Shown here: positions 44,831 to 53,961 of the stretch, piece by piece
Layout: the number at the start of each line of letters is the position of its first letter
How positions within the stretch are numbered: the stretch's first letter is position 1
Assembly: GCF_002269125.1 (NCBI RefSeq)
Contig: NZ_NQKI01000029.1
Location: forward strand, 1-63,557
Direction: 5' to 3'
DNA from: Pseudomonas lundensis
GTDB taxonomy: Bacteria; Pseudomonadota; Gammaproteobacteria; Pseudomonadales; Pseudomonadaceae
DNA length: 63,557 nt
Made by a program: the position numbers and the translations under genes
The notes under the pieces: model-generated
Seen by the model: the letters and a program-made list of their open reading frames with translations, nothing else
Told to the model about the DNA's origin: nothing
The model's database searches: none

Positions 44831-46117
44831 ATGGGTACGCACGTTATTAAGATGCCGGACATTGGCGAAGGCATTGCGCAAGTGGAACTGGTGGAATGGT
44901 TTGTCAAAGTCGGTGACATGGTCAGCGAAGATCAAGTGGTTGCCGACGTGATGACCGACAAAGCCACGGTGGATATTCCTTCGCCTGTGGCGGGCAAGGT
45001 GTTGGCACTGGGCGGCCAGCCCGGTGAAGTGATGGCCGTGGGCAGCGAACTGATTCGCATCGAAGTCGAAGGGGCTGGCAACCTGCGCGAAAGTGCCGCC
45101 GCCCCCGTCGAACCCGCCGCAGCACCAGCACCAGCACCAGCAGCGGCAAAAGCTGCACCCCAGGCCCGGGTCGAAGTGGCCGCCGTGTCCGCCCCGCCTG
45201 CCCAACCTGCGGCGCGCCCGGCACCGGTCGCCCGTGAGGCCAATGAGCGTCCGCTGGCCTCGCCGGCAGTGCGTAAACGCGCGTGGGACGCCGGTATCGA
45301 ATTGCGCTTCGTAATCGGCACCGGCCCCGCTGGCCGCGTGCTGCACGATGACCTGGACGCCTACTTGGCTCAGGACACACAGACCAGCCCTGCGCCCATG
45401 GCCGGTTACGCCAAACGCACCGACGAGCAACAGATTCCGGTCATCGGCCTGCGCCGCAAAATCGCTGAGCGCATGCAAGATGCCAAGCGCCGTGCCGCGC
45501 ATTTCAGCTACGTCGAAGAAGTGGACGTGACGGCCCTCGAAGAACTGCGCGTCCAGCTCAACCAGAAATGGGGTGACAGCCGCGGCAAACTGACCCTGCT
45601 GCCCTTTCTCGTGCGCGCCATGGTGGTTGCACTGCGTGATTTCCCGCAGATCAACGTGCGTTATGACGATCAGGCACAGGTCATTACCCGCTTTGGCGCG
45701 GTGCACGTCGGGGTGGCGGCGCAAAGTGACAACGGCCTCATGGTCCCCGTGGTCAAGCACGCCGAAACCCTGACGCTGTGGGGCGCTTCGGATGAGATCA
45801 CGCGACTGGCCACTGCCGTGCGCACTGGCAAGGCCGCCCGCGACGACCTGTCGGGATCGACCATTACCCTGACCAGCCTCGGCGCGCTGGGTGGAATCGT
45901 CAGTACCCCGGTGGTCAACCTGCCGGAAGTAGCGATCATTGGCGTCAACCGCATCGTCGAACGCCCGGTGGTGGTCAAAGGCCAGATCGTGGTGCGCAAA
46001 ATGATGAACCTCTCCAGCTCGTTCGACCACCGCGTGGTGGACGGCATGGACGCGGCGCTCTTTATCCAGGCCATGCGTGGCTTGCTCGAACAACCTGCCA
46101 CCCTGTTTGTGGAGTGA
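44831..46117 (+). CDS. bkdB: Dihydrolipoyl acyltransferase (E2) of the branched-chain complex
   Basis: 428 aa. Lipoyl domain (residues 1-80, lipoylated Lys in VMTDKATVDIP), an Ala/Pro-rich flexible linker (about 95-135), a peripheral-subunit-binding domain (ASPAVRKRAWDAGIELRFV, near 142-178) and the acyltransferase core with catalytic SFDHRVVDGMD near 397. It forms the core of the complex and transfers branched acyl groups to CoA. It abuts bkdA2 and ends overlapping the lpdV leader. Confidence 0.97.
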   Translation: MGTHVIKMPDIGEGIAQVELVEWFVKVGDMVSEDQVVADVMTDKATVDIPSPVAGKVLALGGQPGEVMAVGSELIRIEVEGAGNLRESAAAPVEPAAAPAPAPAAAKAAPQARVEVAAVSAPPAQPAARPAPVAREANERPLASPAVRKRAWDAGIELRFVIGTGPAGRVLHDDLDAYLAQDTQTSPAPMAGYAKRTDEQQIPVIGLRRKIAERMQDAKRRAAHFSYVEEVDVTALEELRVQLNQKWGDSRGKLTLLPFLVRAMVVALRDFPQINVRYDDQAQVITRFGAVHVGVAAQSDNGLMVPVVKHAETLTLWGASDEITRLATAVRTGKAARDDLSGSTITLTSLGALGGIVSTPVVNLPEVAIIGVNRIVERPVVVKGQIVVRKMMNLSSSFDHRVVDGMDAALFIQAMRGLLEQPATLFVE

Positions 46118-46119
46118 AC

Positions 46120-47508
46120 ATGCAGCCAACTCAACACACCACGCTGCTGATTATCGGCGGCGGCCCCGGCGGTTACGTCGCTGCCATCCGCGCTGGCCAA
46201 CTGGGCATTCCAACGGTCCTTATCGAAGGCCAGTCGCTGGGCGGAACGTGCCTGAATGTCGGCTGCATTCCGTCCAAAGCCTTGATTCACGTGGCCGAGC
46301 AGTTCCATACCTCGCAACGCTACAGTACGGGCAGTTCGCCGTTGGGTATCAAGACCACAGCCCCGACCCTCGACATCGATCAAAGCGTGCAATGGAAGAA
46401 CGGCATCGTTGATCGCCTGACCACAGGCGTCGGCGCGTTGCTGAAAAAAAATGGCGTCAAGGTCATCCACGGCTGGGCGCGTATTCTGGATGGCAAGGCC
46501 GTTGAGGTGGACGGCCAGCGCCTGGAGTGCGAACACTTGCTGCTGGCCACCGGGTCGCAGACGGTTGATCTGCCGATACTGCCGATTGGCGGTGCCATTT
46601 TTTCGTCCACCGAGGCCCTGAACCCGGCCAGTATTCCGAAGCGCCTGACCATCGTGGGGGCCGGCTACATCGGCCTCGAATTGGGGATTGCCTACCGCAA
46701 GCTGGGCGCCGAGGTCACGGTGGTGGAGGCCCGCGAGCGCATCCTGCCTACCTATGACATGGAGCTGACCCAACCTGTCGCTGAATCCCTCAAAGCATTG
46801 GGGATCACGTTGTATCTGGAGCACAGCGTGGAAGGTTTCCAGGCCAGCACACGCACGTTGTCCATGCGCAATCGCATGGGCGAAAGCCAGACGTTGGAGG
46901 CCGATCAGGTACTGGTGGCCGTTGGGCGTCGCCCGCGCACCCAGGGCTTCAACCTGGAAACCCTGGCATTGGCCATGAACGGCCCGGCGATCCGTGTCGA
47001 CAACCGTTGCCAGACCAGCATGCGCAACGTGTGGGCGATTGGCGACCTGACCGGCGAACCGATGCTGGCCCACCGCGCCATGGCGCAGGGGGAAATGGTG
47101 GCCGAGCTCATCGCTGGCAAGCAACGTGAATTCAGCCCAGCGGCGATTGCCGCGGTGTGTTTCACCGATCCGGAAATCGTCGTGGTCGGTAAAACCCCGG
47201 CCGAGGCTGAGGCGGCAGGGCTGGACTGCCTCAGCGCCAGCTTCCCGTTCGCGGCCAATGGACGGGCCATGACCCTGGAATCCAAAACCGGTTTCGTGCG
47301 CGTCGTGGCACGGCGTGATAACCATTTGATTGTCGGCTGGCAGGCCGTCGGCGCCGGGGTGTCGGAGCTGTCGACGGCCTTTGGCCAATCCCTGGAAATG
47401 GGCGCGTGCCTGGAAGACATTGCCGGCACCATTCATGCGCACCCGACCTTGGGCGAGGCGGTGCAAGAAGCGGCCCTGCGCGCCTTGGGGCATGCGCTGC
47501 ACGTGTAA
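46120..47508 (+). CDS. lpdV: Dihydrolipoamide dehydrogenase (LPD-Val, E3)
   Basis: 462 aa from the ATG at 46120; GGAG at 46111-46114 gives it a well-placed ribosome site, whereas an in-frame GTG at 46114 does not have one. FAD motif IIGGGPGGYVAAIRAGQLG, redox disulfide GGTCLNVGCIPSK, NAD motif IVGAGYIGLELG and the C-terminal catalytic HAHPTLGEA are all present. LPD-Val is the E3 devoted to the branched-chain complex, as the gene position after bkdB shows. Confidence 0.96.
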   Translation: MQPTQHTTLLIIGGGPGGYVAAIRAGQLGIPTVLIEGQSLGGTCLNVGCIPSKALIHVAEQFHTSQRYSTGSSPLGIKTTAPTLDIDQSVQWKNGIVDRLTTGVGALLKKNGVKVIHGWARILDGKAVEVDGQRLECEHLLLATGSQTVDLPILPIGGAIFSSTEALNPASIPKRLTIVGAGYIGLELGIAYRKLGAEVTVVEARERILPTYDMELTQPVAESLKALGITLYLEHSVEGFQASTRTLSMRNRMGESQTLEADQVLVAVGRRPRTQGFNLETLALAMNGPAIRVDNRCQTSMRNVWAIGDLTGEPMLAHRAMAQGEMVAELIAGKQREFSPAAIAAVCFTDPEIVVVGKTPAEAEAAGLDCLSASFPFAANGRAMTLESKTGFVRVVARRDNHLIVGWQAVGAGVSELSTAFGQSLEMGACLEDIAGTIHAHPTLGEAVQEAALRALGHALHV

Positions 47509-47520
47509 CACTTTGGCATG

Positions 47521-47558
47521 CACGAGGCTGCGTCCGGCGTCAACGGCGCGGCCTCGTG
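47521..47558. terminator. Hairpin between convergent lpdV and the ABC1 kinase gene
   Basis: CACGAGGC (47521-47528) pairs perfectly with GCCTCGTG (47551-47558) around a 22-base GC-rich loop. It fills the 55-base gap between two convergent genes, so it may stop transcription in both directions, but no T-run follows on either side. Confidence 0.5.
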
Positions 47559-47563
47559 TGGCG

Positions 47564-49207
47564 TCAAGAGCCTTTGAATAAGCTCCACAAAAACGCCAGC
47601 AACCCGCCCAGCGTAGCAATCCCCGCCAGCCAGCCAATGGCCGAAAGCCCTTGCCACACGGGGCCCGCCGCCACGATCTGAGGGCCAAAGGCGATCAACA
47701 GCGCACTGATCAACAGCGCCAGCGACAAACGCGTCGAAGCCAGGCGCAGCGACCGTTCCAGCTTTTCGACACCTGGCACATCGACTTTCAAGTCCAGCAC
47801 CCCGTGCTTGAGGCGATGCACCATCAAGCGAGTCAGTTGCGGCAAGTCGCCTAACACCCCCCGCCCTAGCTCCAGCCCTTCTATTCCCAGGCGCCGGGCG
47901 ACTTTCCAGCTGAGTTGCTCACGGAGCATCTTCTGCACCGCAGGCTTGGCCGTCGCCACCAGGTCCAGCTCCGGATCCAGCCGGGTCAGCACGCCATCCG
48001 CTGTGATCAACGCCTTGAACAACACCAGCAGGTCCGGGGGCAACAGCAAGCGGTATTCGCGCATCACATCCAGAAAATCGGTAATCAGCGCGCTCATCTT
48101 CAAAGGTGGCCGGGTGTGCCGTGCCATGTATTGGCGCGCCGCGCGTTCGATCAGCGTCACGTCCTGCACCCGCTCGCCATTCCAGTCGATCAAGACCGAG
48201 ATCAGGGTTTCGGTGCTGCCCTGGGTCAGAGCACGCATAAAGGTCATGACCTCCAGCCGCCGCCGCTCATCCAGGCGCCCGACCATGCCGAAGTCGATAA
48301 ACCCGACACGATTGTCGCTCATGGCCCGCAGGTTGCCGGGGTGCGGGTCACCATGGAACAGACCATCCTCCAGCAACATTTTGATGAACGCTTTGGCCCC
48401 GCGTTGGGCCAACAAACCGGGGTCCAGGCCTTGGGCAATCAACGCCTCGCGCTCCAGCGGCGTAAAGCTGGGGAGAAATTCCTGCACCAGCAGGCGCTGA
48501 CTGCTATAGGCCCAATGAATACGCGGGATCACGATGGCAGGATCGTGTTCAAAATGCTGGGCGACGCTGTCGCAATGCTGACCCTCCTGCGTGAAATCGA
48601 GTTCCTCAAGCATCGCCCGCGCCAGTTGGCGCACCATTTGGCGTGGCTGATACACCGCCAGTGCCTCATTTTGTTCAATTAACTGAGCGACGCTTTCCAG
48701 CAGTTGCAGGTCCGCCGTTATTTTGCCCCTCAACCCGGGACGCTGAACCTTGACCACCACCTCCTCGCCATTGTGCAAGCGCGCGCGGTACACCTGCGCC
48801 ATTGAGGCCGCCGCCAGCGGATGAGTGTCAAACGCCGCAAACACCTCCTCCAGCGCGCCGCCCAAATCCTCAAGCACCTGCGCTTGCAGTGCCTCCCATG
48901 GCAAGGTCGCGACCTGACTGTGCAGCCCTTGCAGCTCCGTAACCCACGCCGGGGGCAGGATGTCGCTGCGGCTGGCCAGAATCTGCCCGCACTTGATAAA
49001 GGTCGGGCCCAAGGTCTCCAACGCCATGCGCACCCGCTGCGCGGTGCTGGCAGGCAGCGACTCGCCCGGTTCTGCGCTGACCTGGGTGAGCAAACGCCCG
49101 AGCCCCAGTCGCACCACCACGCCCTGCGCGCCAAAACGCACCAGCGTGGCAATGATCTGATGAAGGCGGCGGTGGTGTTTGAGGGCGGTCCAGGTGGGTT
49201 CAAGCAT
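47564..49207 (-). CDS. ABC1/UbiB-family atypical kinase
   Basis: 547 aa from the ATG at 49207 (MLEPTWTALKHH), which has AAGGA about 10 bases upstream; the frame is open 15 codons further. ABC1-kinase features: FIKCGQILASRSDILP (the KxGQ motif), the Ala-rich AAASMAQVYRA loop, VKVQRPG with the ATP-binding Lys, EELDF, catalytic LFHGDPHPGNL and metal-binding FIDFGMVG. Two hydrophobic segments lie at the C-terminus. UbiB relatives assist ubiquinone biosynthesis or lipid handling at the membrane. This is probably a second, accessory paralogue, because true ubiB normally sits with ubiE-ubiJ and that context is missing here. Confidence 0.87.
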   Translation of the reverse strand: MLEPTWTALKHHRRLHQIIATLVRFGAQGVVVRLGLGRLLTQVSAEPGESLPASTAQRVRMALETLGPTFIKCGQILASRSDILPPAWVTELQGLHSQVATLPWEALQAQVLEDLGGALEEVFAAFDTHPLAAASMAQVYRARLHNGEEVVVKVQRPGLRGKITADLQLLESVAQLIEQNEALAVYQPRQMVRQLARAMLEELDFTQEGQHCDSVAQHFEHDPAIVIPRIHWAYSSQRLLVQEFLPSFTPLEREALIAQGLDPGLLAQRGAKAFIKMLLEDGLFHGDPHPGNLRAMSDNRVGFIDFGMVGRLDERRRLEVMTFMRALTQGSTETLISVLIDWNGERVQDVTLIERAARQYMARHTRPPLKMSALITDFLDVMREYRLLLPPDLLVLFKALITADGVLTRLDPELDLVATAKPAVQKMLREQLSWKVARRLGIEGLELGRGVLGDLPQLTRLMVHRLKHGVLDLKVDVPGVEKLERSLRLASTRLSLALLISALLIAFGPQIVAAGPVWQGLSAIGWLAGIATLGGLLAFLWSLFKGS

Positions 49208-49392
49208 GGGCACGGGTCCTTGTTTCAGGGGGACTGACAGCCGGGGCGGCATTCTTTCGGACCGTCGGCGGGCCTAAACATTCGACTGATTAAAGACCGC
49301 GACGGGTTCAATGCAACGCTTATGCACGCAAACGCTGGGCGTCATGGCACAAGACCAGTAGAATCGCGCTCTTTTTTCCAAGGGCGCTCGCC

Positions 49393-50778
49393 ATGACCAC
49401 TCCCAAAACGCCGCTTGAAGCCGAGTCCCAGAACAGCGATCTGGTCTTTGGCCTTGAGGACCGCCCCAAGCCGTGGATCGGCTTTCTGGCGGCCCTGCAA
49501 CACTTGCTTGCCATCATCGTTCCGATCGTCACCCCCGGCCTGCTGATCTGTCAGGCACTGGGTGTGTCCAGCCGTGACACCAACTTGATCGTCTCCATGT
49601 CACTGGTGATCTCGGGGATCGCCACGTTTGTGCAGTGCAAACGCTTCGGCCCGTTCGGCGCCGGTTTGCTGATTGTGCAAGGCACCAGTTTCAACTTCGT
49701 CGGCCCGCTGATTGCGGGCGGCGCGTTGATGGTCAAACAAGGCACGCCCGTGGAAAGCGTAATGGCTGCAATTTTTGGCGTGGTGATTGCCGGTTCCTTC
49801 GTTGAAATGGGCATTTCGCGGGTCCTGCCCTTCGTCAAACGGATGATCACCCCGCTGGTGACTGGCATCGTGGTGCTAATGATCGGCCTGACGTTGATCA
49901 AGGTCGGCCTGATCAGCATGGGCGGCGGCTTTACCGCGATGGGCAATGGCACTTTTGCCAATGGCGAAAACCTCATGCTCTCGGGCGTGGTGCTGGCGAT
50001 CATCGTGATCCTCAACCGCATCCCGCTGGTGTGGATGCGCAGTTGCGCGATTGTCATCGCACTGGCCGTGGGCTATGCGCTGGCAGGCTATCTGGGGCGT
50101 CTGGACTTTACCGGCATGCATCAGGCCGAGCTGTTTCAAGTGCCGGTGCCGTTGCATTTTGGCCTTGGGTTCTCGTGGGCGCTGTTCATTCCGATGCTGG
50201 TGATTTACCTCGTCACCTCGCTGGAAGCGATTGGCGATGTGACGGCCACCAGCAAAGTGTCGCGCCAGCCGGTTGAAGGCCCGCTGTGGATGCAGCGCAT
50301 CAAGGGCGGCGTACTGGTCAACGGGGCCAACTCGCTGCTGGCCGGTATTTTCAATACGTTCCCCAGCTCGATCTTTGCCCAGAACAACGGCGTGATTCAG
50401 CTGACCGGCATTGCCAGCCGTCACATCGGTGTGTGGATCGCCGCCATGCTGATTCTGCTCGGCTTGTTCCCGAGCGTTGCCGGGGCAATTCAAGCAGTCC
50501 CCGAGCCTGTGCTGGGCGGTGCCGCCATGGTGATGTTTGGTGCAGTGGCCGCGTCGGGGATCAATATTTTGGCCAGTACCACGCTGGACCGGCGAGCCCT
50601 GCTGATCATCTCCGTGTCGCTGGCGCTGGGCCTGGGTGTATCGCAAGTGCCCGAGTTCCTGGCGCACATGCCAGCCGCCTTGCGCGACGTGCTGGAATCC
50701 GGTGTGGCGACGGGCGGTATTTGCGCCCTGCTGCTCAACTGGTTCCTGCCAGAGGCCGAGAAAAAACACCGCGTGTAA
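49393..50778 (+). CDS. NCS2-family xanthine/uracil permease
   Basis: 461 aa, about 14 membrane helices. Family signatures: FLAALQHLLAIIVPIVTPGL near residue 33, LEAIGDVTATS near 277 with the substrate-binding Glu, and FNTFPSSIFAQNNGVIQLTG near 318. The NGV..LTG form is typical of purine (xanthine/uric acid) carriers rather than the uracil carrier UraA. It imports an oxidised purine or similar base by proton symport. It is a single-gene unit with its own 140-base upstream region. Confidence 0.88.
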   Translation: MTTPKTPLEAESQNSDLVFGLEDRPKPWIGFLAALQHLLAIIVPIVTPGLLICQALGVSSRDTNLIVSMSLVISGIATFVQCKRFGPFGAGLLIVQGTSFNFVGPLIAGGALMVKQGTPVESVMAAIFGVVIAGSFVEMGISRVLPFVKRMITPLVTGIVVLMIGLTLIKVGLISMGGGFTAMGNGTFANGENLMLSGVVLAIIVILNRIPLVWMRSCAIVIALAVGYALAGYLGRLDFTGMHQAELFQVPVPLHFGLGFSWALFIPMLVIYLVTSLEAIGDVTATSKVSRQPVEGPLWMQRIKGGVLVNGANSLLAGIFNTFPSSIFAQNNGVIQLTGIASRHIGVWIAAMLILLGLFPSVAGAIQAVPEPVLGGAAMVMFGAVAASGINILASTTLDRRALLIISVSLALGLGVSQVPEFLAHMPAALRDVLESGVATGGICALLLNWFLPEAEKKHRV

Positions 50779-50931
50779 ACACGGGCGACGGGCAGGATCG
50801 CTCACCGCGATCCTGCCCCTTCCTGGAACACCCTCGGCGCGATGGCTACAGGCCATGTTTCAACCCTTTTCCTCTTTCCCCACTTCCATTACTCTTTTTA
50901 CATCCCACCGGTGCCTAGAACAGGCGACAAA

Positions 50932-51180
50932 ATGAGTACATACGGAAAACGATTGCTACAGGAGCGCCTGCGCCTTCACCTCACGCAAAAGCAATTGGCC
51001 GCGGCCGGGGGCGTCGGTCGGCACGCGCAAAGCCTGTATGAACGCGACATGAGCCTGCCGCGCGCGCCTTATCTGGCGGCTATCACCCTGGTCGGCGTCG
51101 ACGTGTTGTACATCCTGACTGGCCGTCACGCAGCGCCTCACAGAACCCCACCGGGCAACGGACTGCTCAGCGAACGTTGA
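50932..51180 (+). CDS. Small XRE-family HTH regulator
   Basis: 82 aa from the ATG at 50932 (MSTYGKRLLQERLRLHLTQK); an earlier in-frame start gives a hydrophobic leader with no ribosome site. The XRE helix-turn-helix covers residues 4-65 (LTQKQLAAAGGVGRHAQSLYE, then a VGVDVLYILTGRH ending typical of phage-repressor-like small proteins). It lies 6 bases from the convergent permease gene end. Target unknown. Confidence 0.78.
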   Translation: MSTYGKRLLQERLRLHLTQKQLAAAGGVGRHAQSLYERDMSLPRAPYLAAITLVGVDVLYILTGRHAAPHRTPPGNGLLSER

Positions 51181-51186
51181 GTGTTG

Positions 51187-51957
51187 TCAGGCTGCATGCA
51201 CCCAGCGTCGATGCACGCCGCGAGCGATTGCATCGAGCGCAAACCCCAATACGCCAATCAGCAACACCATGGCCATCAGTTCCGAATAGGCCAGCCGATC
51301 ACGCGTGTCGAGGATGAAATACCCCAACCCCGCACTCACCCCGAGCATTTCGCAGGGCACCAGTACGATCCACAAAATGCCGATTGAAAGCCGCACGCCG
51401 GTCAGCACATGCCCCACTACGCCGGGCAGGATCACCCGACGCAAGGTTTCCCGGCGTGTGGCACTCAAGCTGCGGCTCAGTTGCAGCCAACGCGGGTCCA
51501 GTTGGCGCACCCCGGCGATGGTGTTGAGCAAGATCGGCCATACCGCTGCAAAGGTCAGCAAGAAGTAAATGGGCTGATCGCCTACGCCCATCAGCATCAC
51601 CACCACCGGCATCCACGACAGGGGCGAAATCATGCGCAAGAACTGAAAGGCTGGCGTAGTGGCAGCTTCCAGATTGCGCGAACCGCCAATCAGCAGCCCC
51701 AATGGCACACCGATCAATAACGCCATCACCAGACTGACGACGATACGCTTGAGGCTCACGCCAACGTTTTCATAGAGCTGAGCGCTGCCCAGTAACTCAT
51801 ACAGGCTGGCACATGTTGCCTGCGGCGAAAACCGGGCGGCCAAGCCTTGCTCGCTGCCCAACAGTTCGATGCCCAGCCACCAAACCAGCAACAGGCTTAA
51901 CAGTCCTGCGCTACCCAGGAGCCACTGGCGTTTCGCAGAAGGCGCTGTCTTGTTCAA
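51187..51957 (-). CDS. ABC transporter permease, NitT/TauT (SsuC) family
   Basis: 256 aa with about six membrane helices. The EAA loop region is visible in RSLSATRRETLRRVILPGVVGHVLTGVRLS (about residues 155-185). The NitT/TauT permeases import nitrate, sulfonates, taurine or aromatic sulfonates. It overlaps the binding-protein gene by 4 bases, and ATPase, binding protein and permease are all on the same strand, so the importer is complete. Confidence 0.88.
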   Translation of the reverse strand: MNKTAPSAKRQWLLGSAGLLSLLLVWWLGIELLGSEQGLAARFSPQATCASLYELLGSAQLYENVGVSLKRIVVSLVMALLIGVPLGLLIGGSRNLEAATTPAFQFLRMISPLSWMPVVVMLMGVGDQPIYFLLTFAAVWPILLNTIAGVRQLDPRWLQLSRSLSATRRETLRRVILPGVVGHVLTGVRLSIGILWIVLVPCEMLGVSAGLGYFILDTRDRLAYSELMAMVLLIGVLGFALDAIARGVHRRWVHAA

Positions 51958-53153
51958 AAGCCAAACTCCTCGCTGCGCTCAAAGCTGTCGGGCAAACCGA
52001 ACGCCTTGAGCCCCCCCACGGCGGCGATGCTGTTTTTGACGAAGCGGTCGTCTACCAGATCGGTGGCCACGTGCTGGGGGTCAAGGCCCGCCAGAAATTG
52101 ATTGTCGCCCTGAATCAGCGTGTGTTTAAGACGCGTGACCAGCGCTTCGGTGTAGCTGGCAAACGGATAAGGCTGGAAATCAATGCGCTGCTCATCCCAC
52201 TCGCTGTGCTGGATCGCACCCTCGGCCTCATAGCGCGCACGATCACTGGCTGCGGGGGCCAGTACTTTTTGCAGCACAGCGCTGCTGTGCGGCGTATAGC
52301 GGTTATCACCGTCCTTGGCCAGCAATTGAGCTGCCGCCTGCCGGTTATCACGGGTCCAGAGTTGCGCCTTGACGATGGCGTTAACCACTTTTTGCGACCA
52401 GTCGGGGCGGTTGTTCAGGTCGTGCTCATGCATAAACACCACGCAGCACGCGTGATTGCGCCAGAGGTCGCCGGTAAAGCGCTGCACGCGGCCGACGTTC
52501 AAGTCTTCAGCCAATGCGTTGAACGGCTCGGCCACGATGTAACCGGCAATACGTTTTGTGGCCAGGGCGGGTGGCATATCGGAAGGTGGCATCACCACCA
52601 GGTTCACTTCATTGGCGGCCAGTGCGCTGCCCACCGGACGCGTCACAGGTTGCAGGCCGTTGTCGCGAAACAGTTGTTGCACCACAACGTTGTGAATCGA
52701 GTACCAGAACGGAATCGCAATGGATTGCCCGCCCAGTTGACTGACCGCCGTGATGTTGGGGGCCACGGTCAGCCCGGAACCGCCGACATGGTTCCAGGCC
52801 ACGACTTTGGCGGGCACTTTGCTGCCGTAGCGCGCCCACACTGTCATCGGCGAGAGCAAGTGAATCACATTGACCTGCCCGGAGATAAACGCTTCGATCA
52901 CCTGCGCCCAACTGCGCAGCAACACCGGACGCTCGGCCTTGATGCCTTCGGCCTCGAACAAGCCGTTGTTGTGTGCGACCAACAGAGGGGTGGCATCGGT
53001 GATCGGCAGGTAACCGATGCGCACCGGCGCATCGGGTTCAGCCGCCGCACGCGCCTGTAAGCTGCTGAGCATCGGCAAGGCGCCTGCCGCGGTAAGCATC
53101 GCGCTGAGTTTTAAAATGTCACGCCGTGTGTGAGTGAAGTCGTCCAGGCACAT
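51954..53153 (-). CDS. ABC transporter substrate-binding protein, NrtA/SsuA type, Tat-exported
   Basis: 399 aa. The N-terminus has the twin-arginine signal TRRDILKLSAMLTAAGA, so the folded protein is exported by Tat. The mature part starts around APVRIGYLPITDATPLLVAH, typical of NrtA/CmpA-like ligand-binding proteins, with NVGRVQRFTGDLWRNHACCV and FMHEHDLNNRPDW further on. Its relatives bind nitrate, bicarbonate or organosulfur/organonitrogen compounds; the ligand here is unknown. The start lies 35 bases inside the upstream ATPase gene. Confidence 0.87.
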   Translation of the reverse strand: MCLDDFTHTRRDILKLSAMLTAAGALPMLSSLQARAAAEPDAPVRIGYLPITDATPLLVAHNNGLFEAEGIKAERPVLLRSWAQVIEAFISGQVNVIHLLSPMTVWARYGSKVPAKVVAWNHVGGSGLTVAPNITAVSQLGGQSIAIPFWYSIHNVVVQQLFRDNGLQPVTRPVGSALAANEVNLVVMPPSDMPPALATKRIAGYIVAEPFNALAEDLNVGRVQRFTGDLWRNHACCVVFMHEHDLNNRPDWSQKVVNAIVKAQLWTRDNRQAAAQLLAKDGDNRYTPHSSAVLQKVLAPAASDRARYEAEGAIQHSEWDEQRIDFQPYPFASYTEALVTRLKHTLIQGDNQFLAGLDPQHVATDLVDDRFVKNSIAAVGGLKAFGLPDSFERSEEFGF

Positions 53154-53961
53154 GTGCTAGCTCCAGCGAGTCGGGTAAAGGTTCAGTGACAGAGGTGCGG
53201 CTCGCCCGCCGAAGGGTTTTGAGAATATCGATACGCAATGCACCCAGCTCATCGATGCGGTCTTCACGCGGCTGCGCGAGGTCGATGCGCCACTCGCCGA
53301 CGGTCCGCGCCGGGCTGTGGCCCAGTAGCAGAGTCCGGTCGCTGAGCAGCAGGGCTTCGTCAATATCGTGAGTAATCAACAGCGCCGCCGTGTTATGCCG
53401 CGCAATCACACGGAGCAACAACTGCTGCATGTCGGCGCGGGTGACTTCATCCAGCGCGCCAAACGGCTCGTCGAGCAGCAACACTTGAGGCTGACGCGCC
53501 AGGCAACGGGCCAGCGCCACACGCTGCGCCATACCGCCCGACAACTGGGCCGGGTACTGGCCCAACGCGTGCTGCAAGCCCACCTCAGCAATGGCCTGCT
53601 CGACCCGCGCCTTGCGCGTCGCGGCGGGCACGTTAGGCTGGCGCTCGAAATCCAGACCAAAAGCGACGTTGCTTTCAAGATTCAGCCAAGGCAACAGGCT
53701 TGGGTCCTGAAATGCCACCGCAACTCGAGGGTGGGGCGCAGTGACCGCCTCGCCCAGCAGCTTGACCGTTCCTGAATACGGGGATTGCAACCCCGCCAAC
53801 ACCCGCAACAGGCTGGATTTCCCCACCCCGCTGGGCCCCAGCACCGACACAATCTCCCCCGGCGCCAGTTGCAGGTCGAAACCCTCCAATACCGATTGCC
53901 ACCCCTGCCCCAGGGCATACCCGAGGGTGATATCACGCGCCTCCAGCACGACCGGGCTCAT
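53119..53961 (-). CDS. ABC transporter ATPase, NitT/TauT (SsuB) family
   Basis: 280 aa from the ATG at 53961. Walker A GPSGVGKSS near residue 44, signature LSGGMAQRVALARCLA near 142, Walker B LLLDEPFGALD and switch His in ITHDIDEALLL. The start overlaps the stop of the acyl-CoA-dehydrogenase-like gene by one base (TGATG), so transporter and enzyme are one translationally coupled unit. A C-terminal tail of about 40 residues after the ATPase core runs into the binding-protein gene. Confidence 0.89.
   Translation of the reverse strand: MSPVVLEARDITLGYALGQGWQSVLEGFDLQLAPGEIVSVLGPSGVGKSSLLRVLAGLQSPYSGTVKLLGEAVTAPHPRVAVAFQDPSLLPWLNLESNVAFGLDFERQPNVPAATRKARVEQAIAEVGLQHALGQYPAQLSGGMAQRVALARCLARQPQVLLLDEPFGALDEVTRADMQQLLLRVIARHNTAALLITHDIDEALLLSDRTLLLGHSPARTVGEWRIDLAQPREDRIDELGALRIDILKTLRRASRTSVTEPLPDSLELAHVPGRLHSHTA

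Noticed and set aside
43631..46129. 832-codon open frame on the minus strand opposite bkdA2-bkdB
   Set aside because: It mirrors well-defined bkd genes, its protein is His/Arg/Gly-rich with no domain, and long antisense frames are expected in high-GC Pseudomonas DNA.
45670..47688. 672-codon open frame on the minus strand opposite bkdB-lpdV
   Set aside because: Antisense shadow of lpdV; no recognisable domain or ribosome site.
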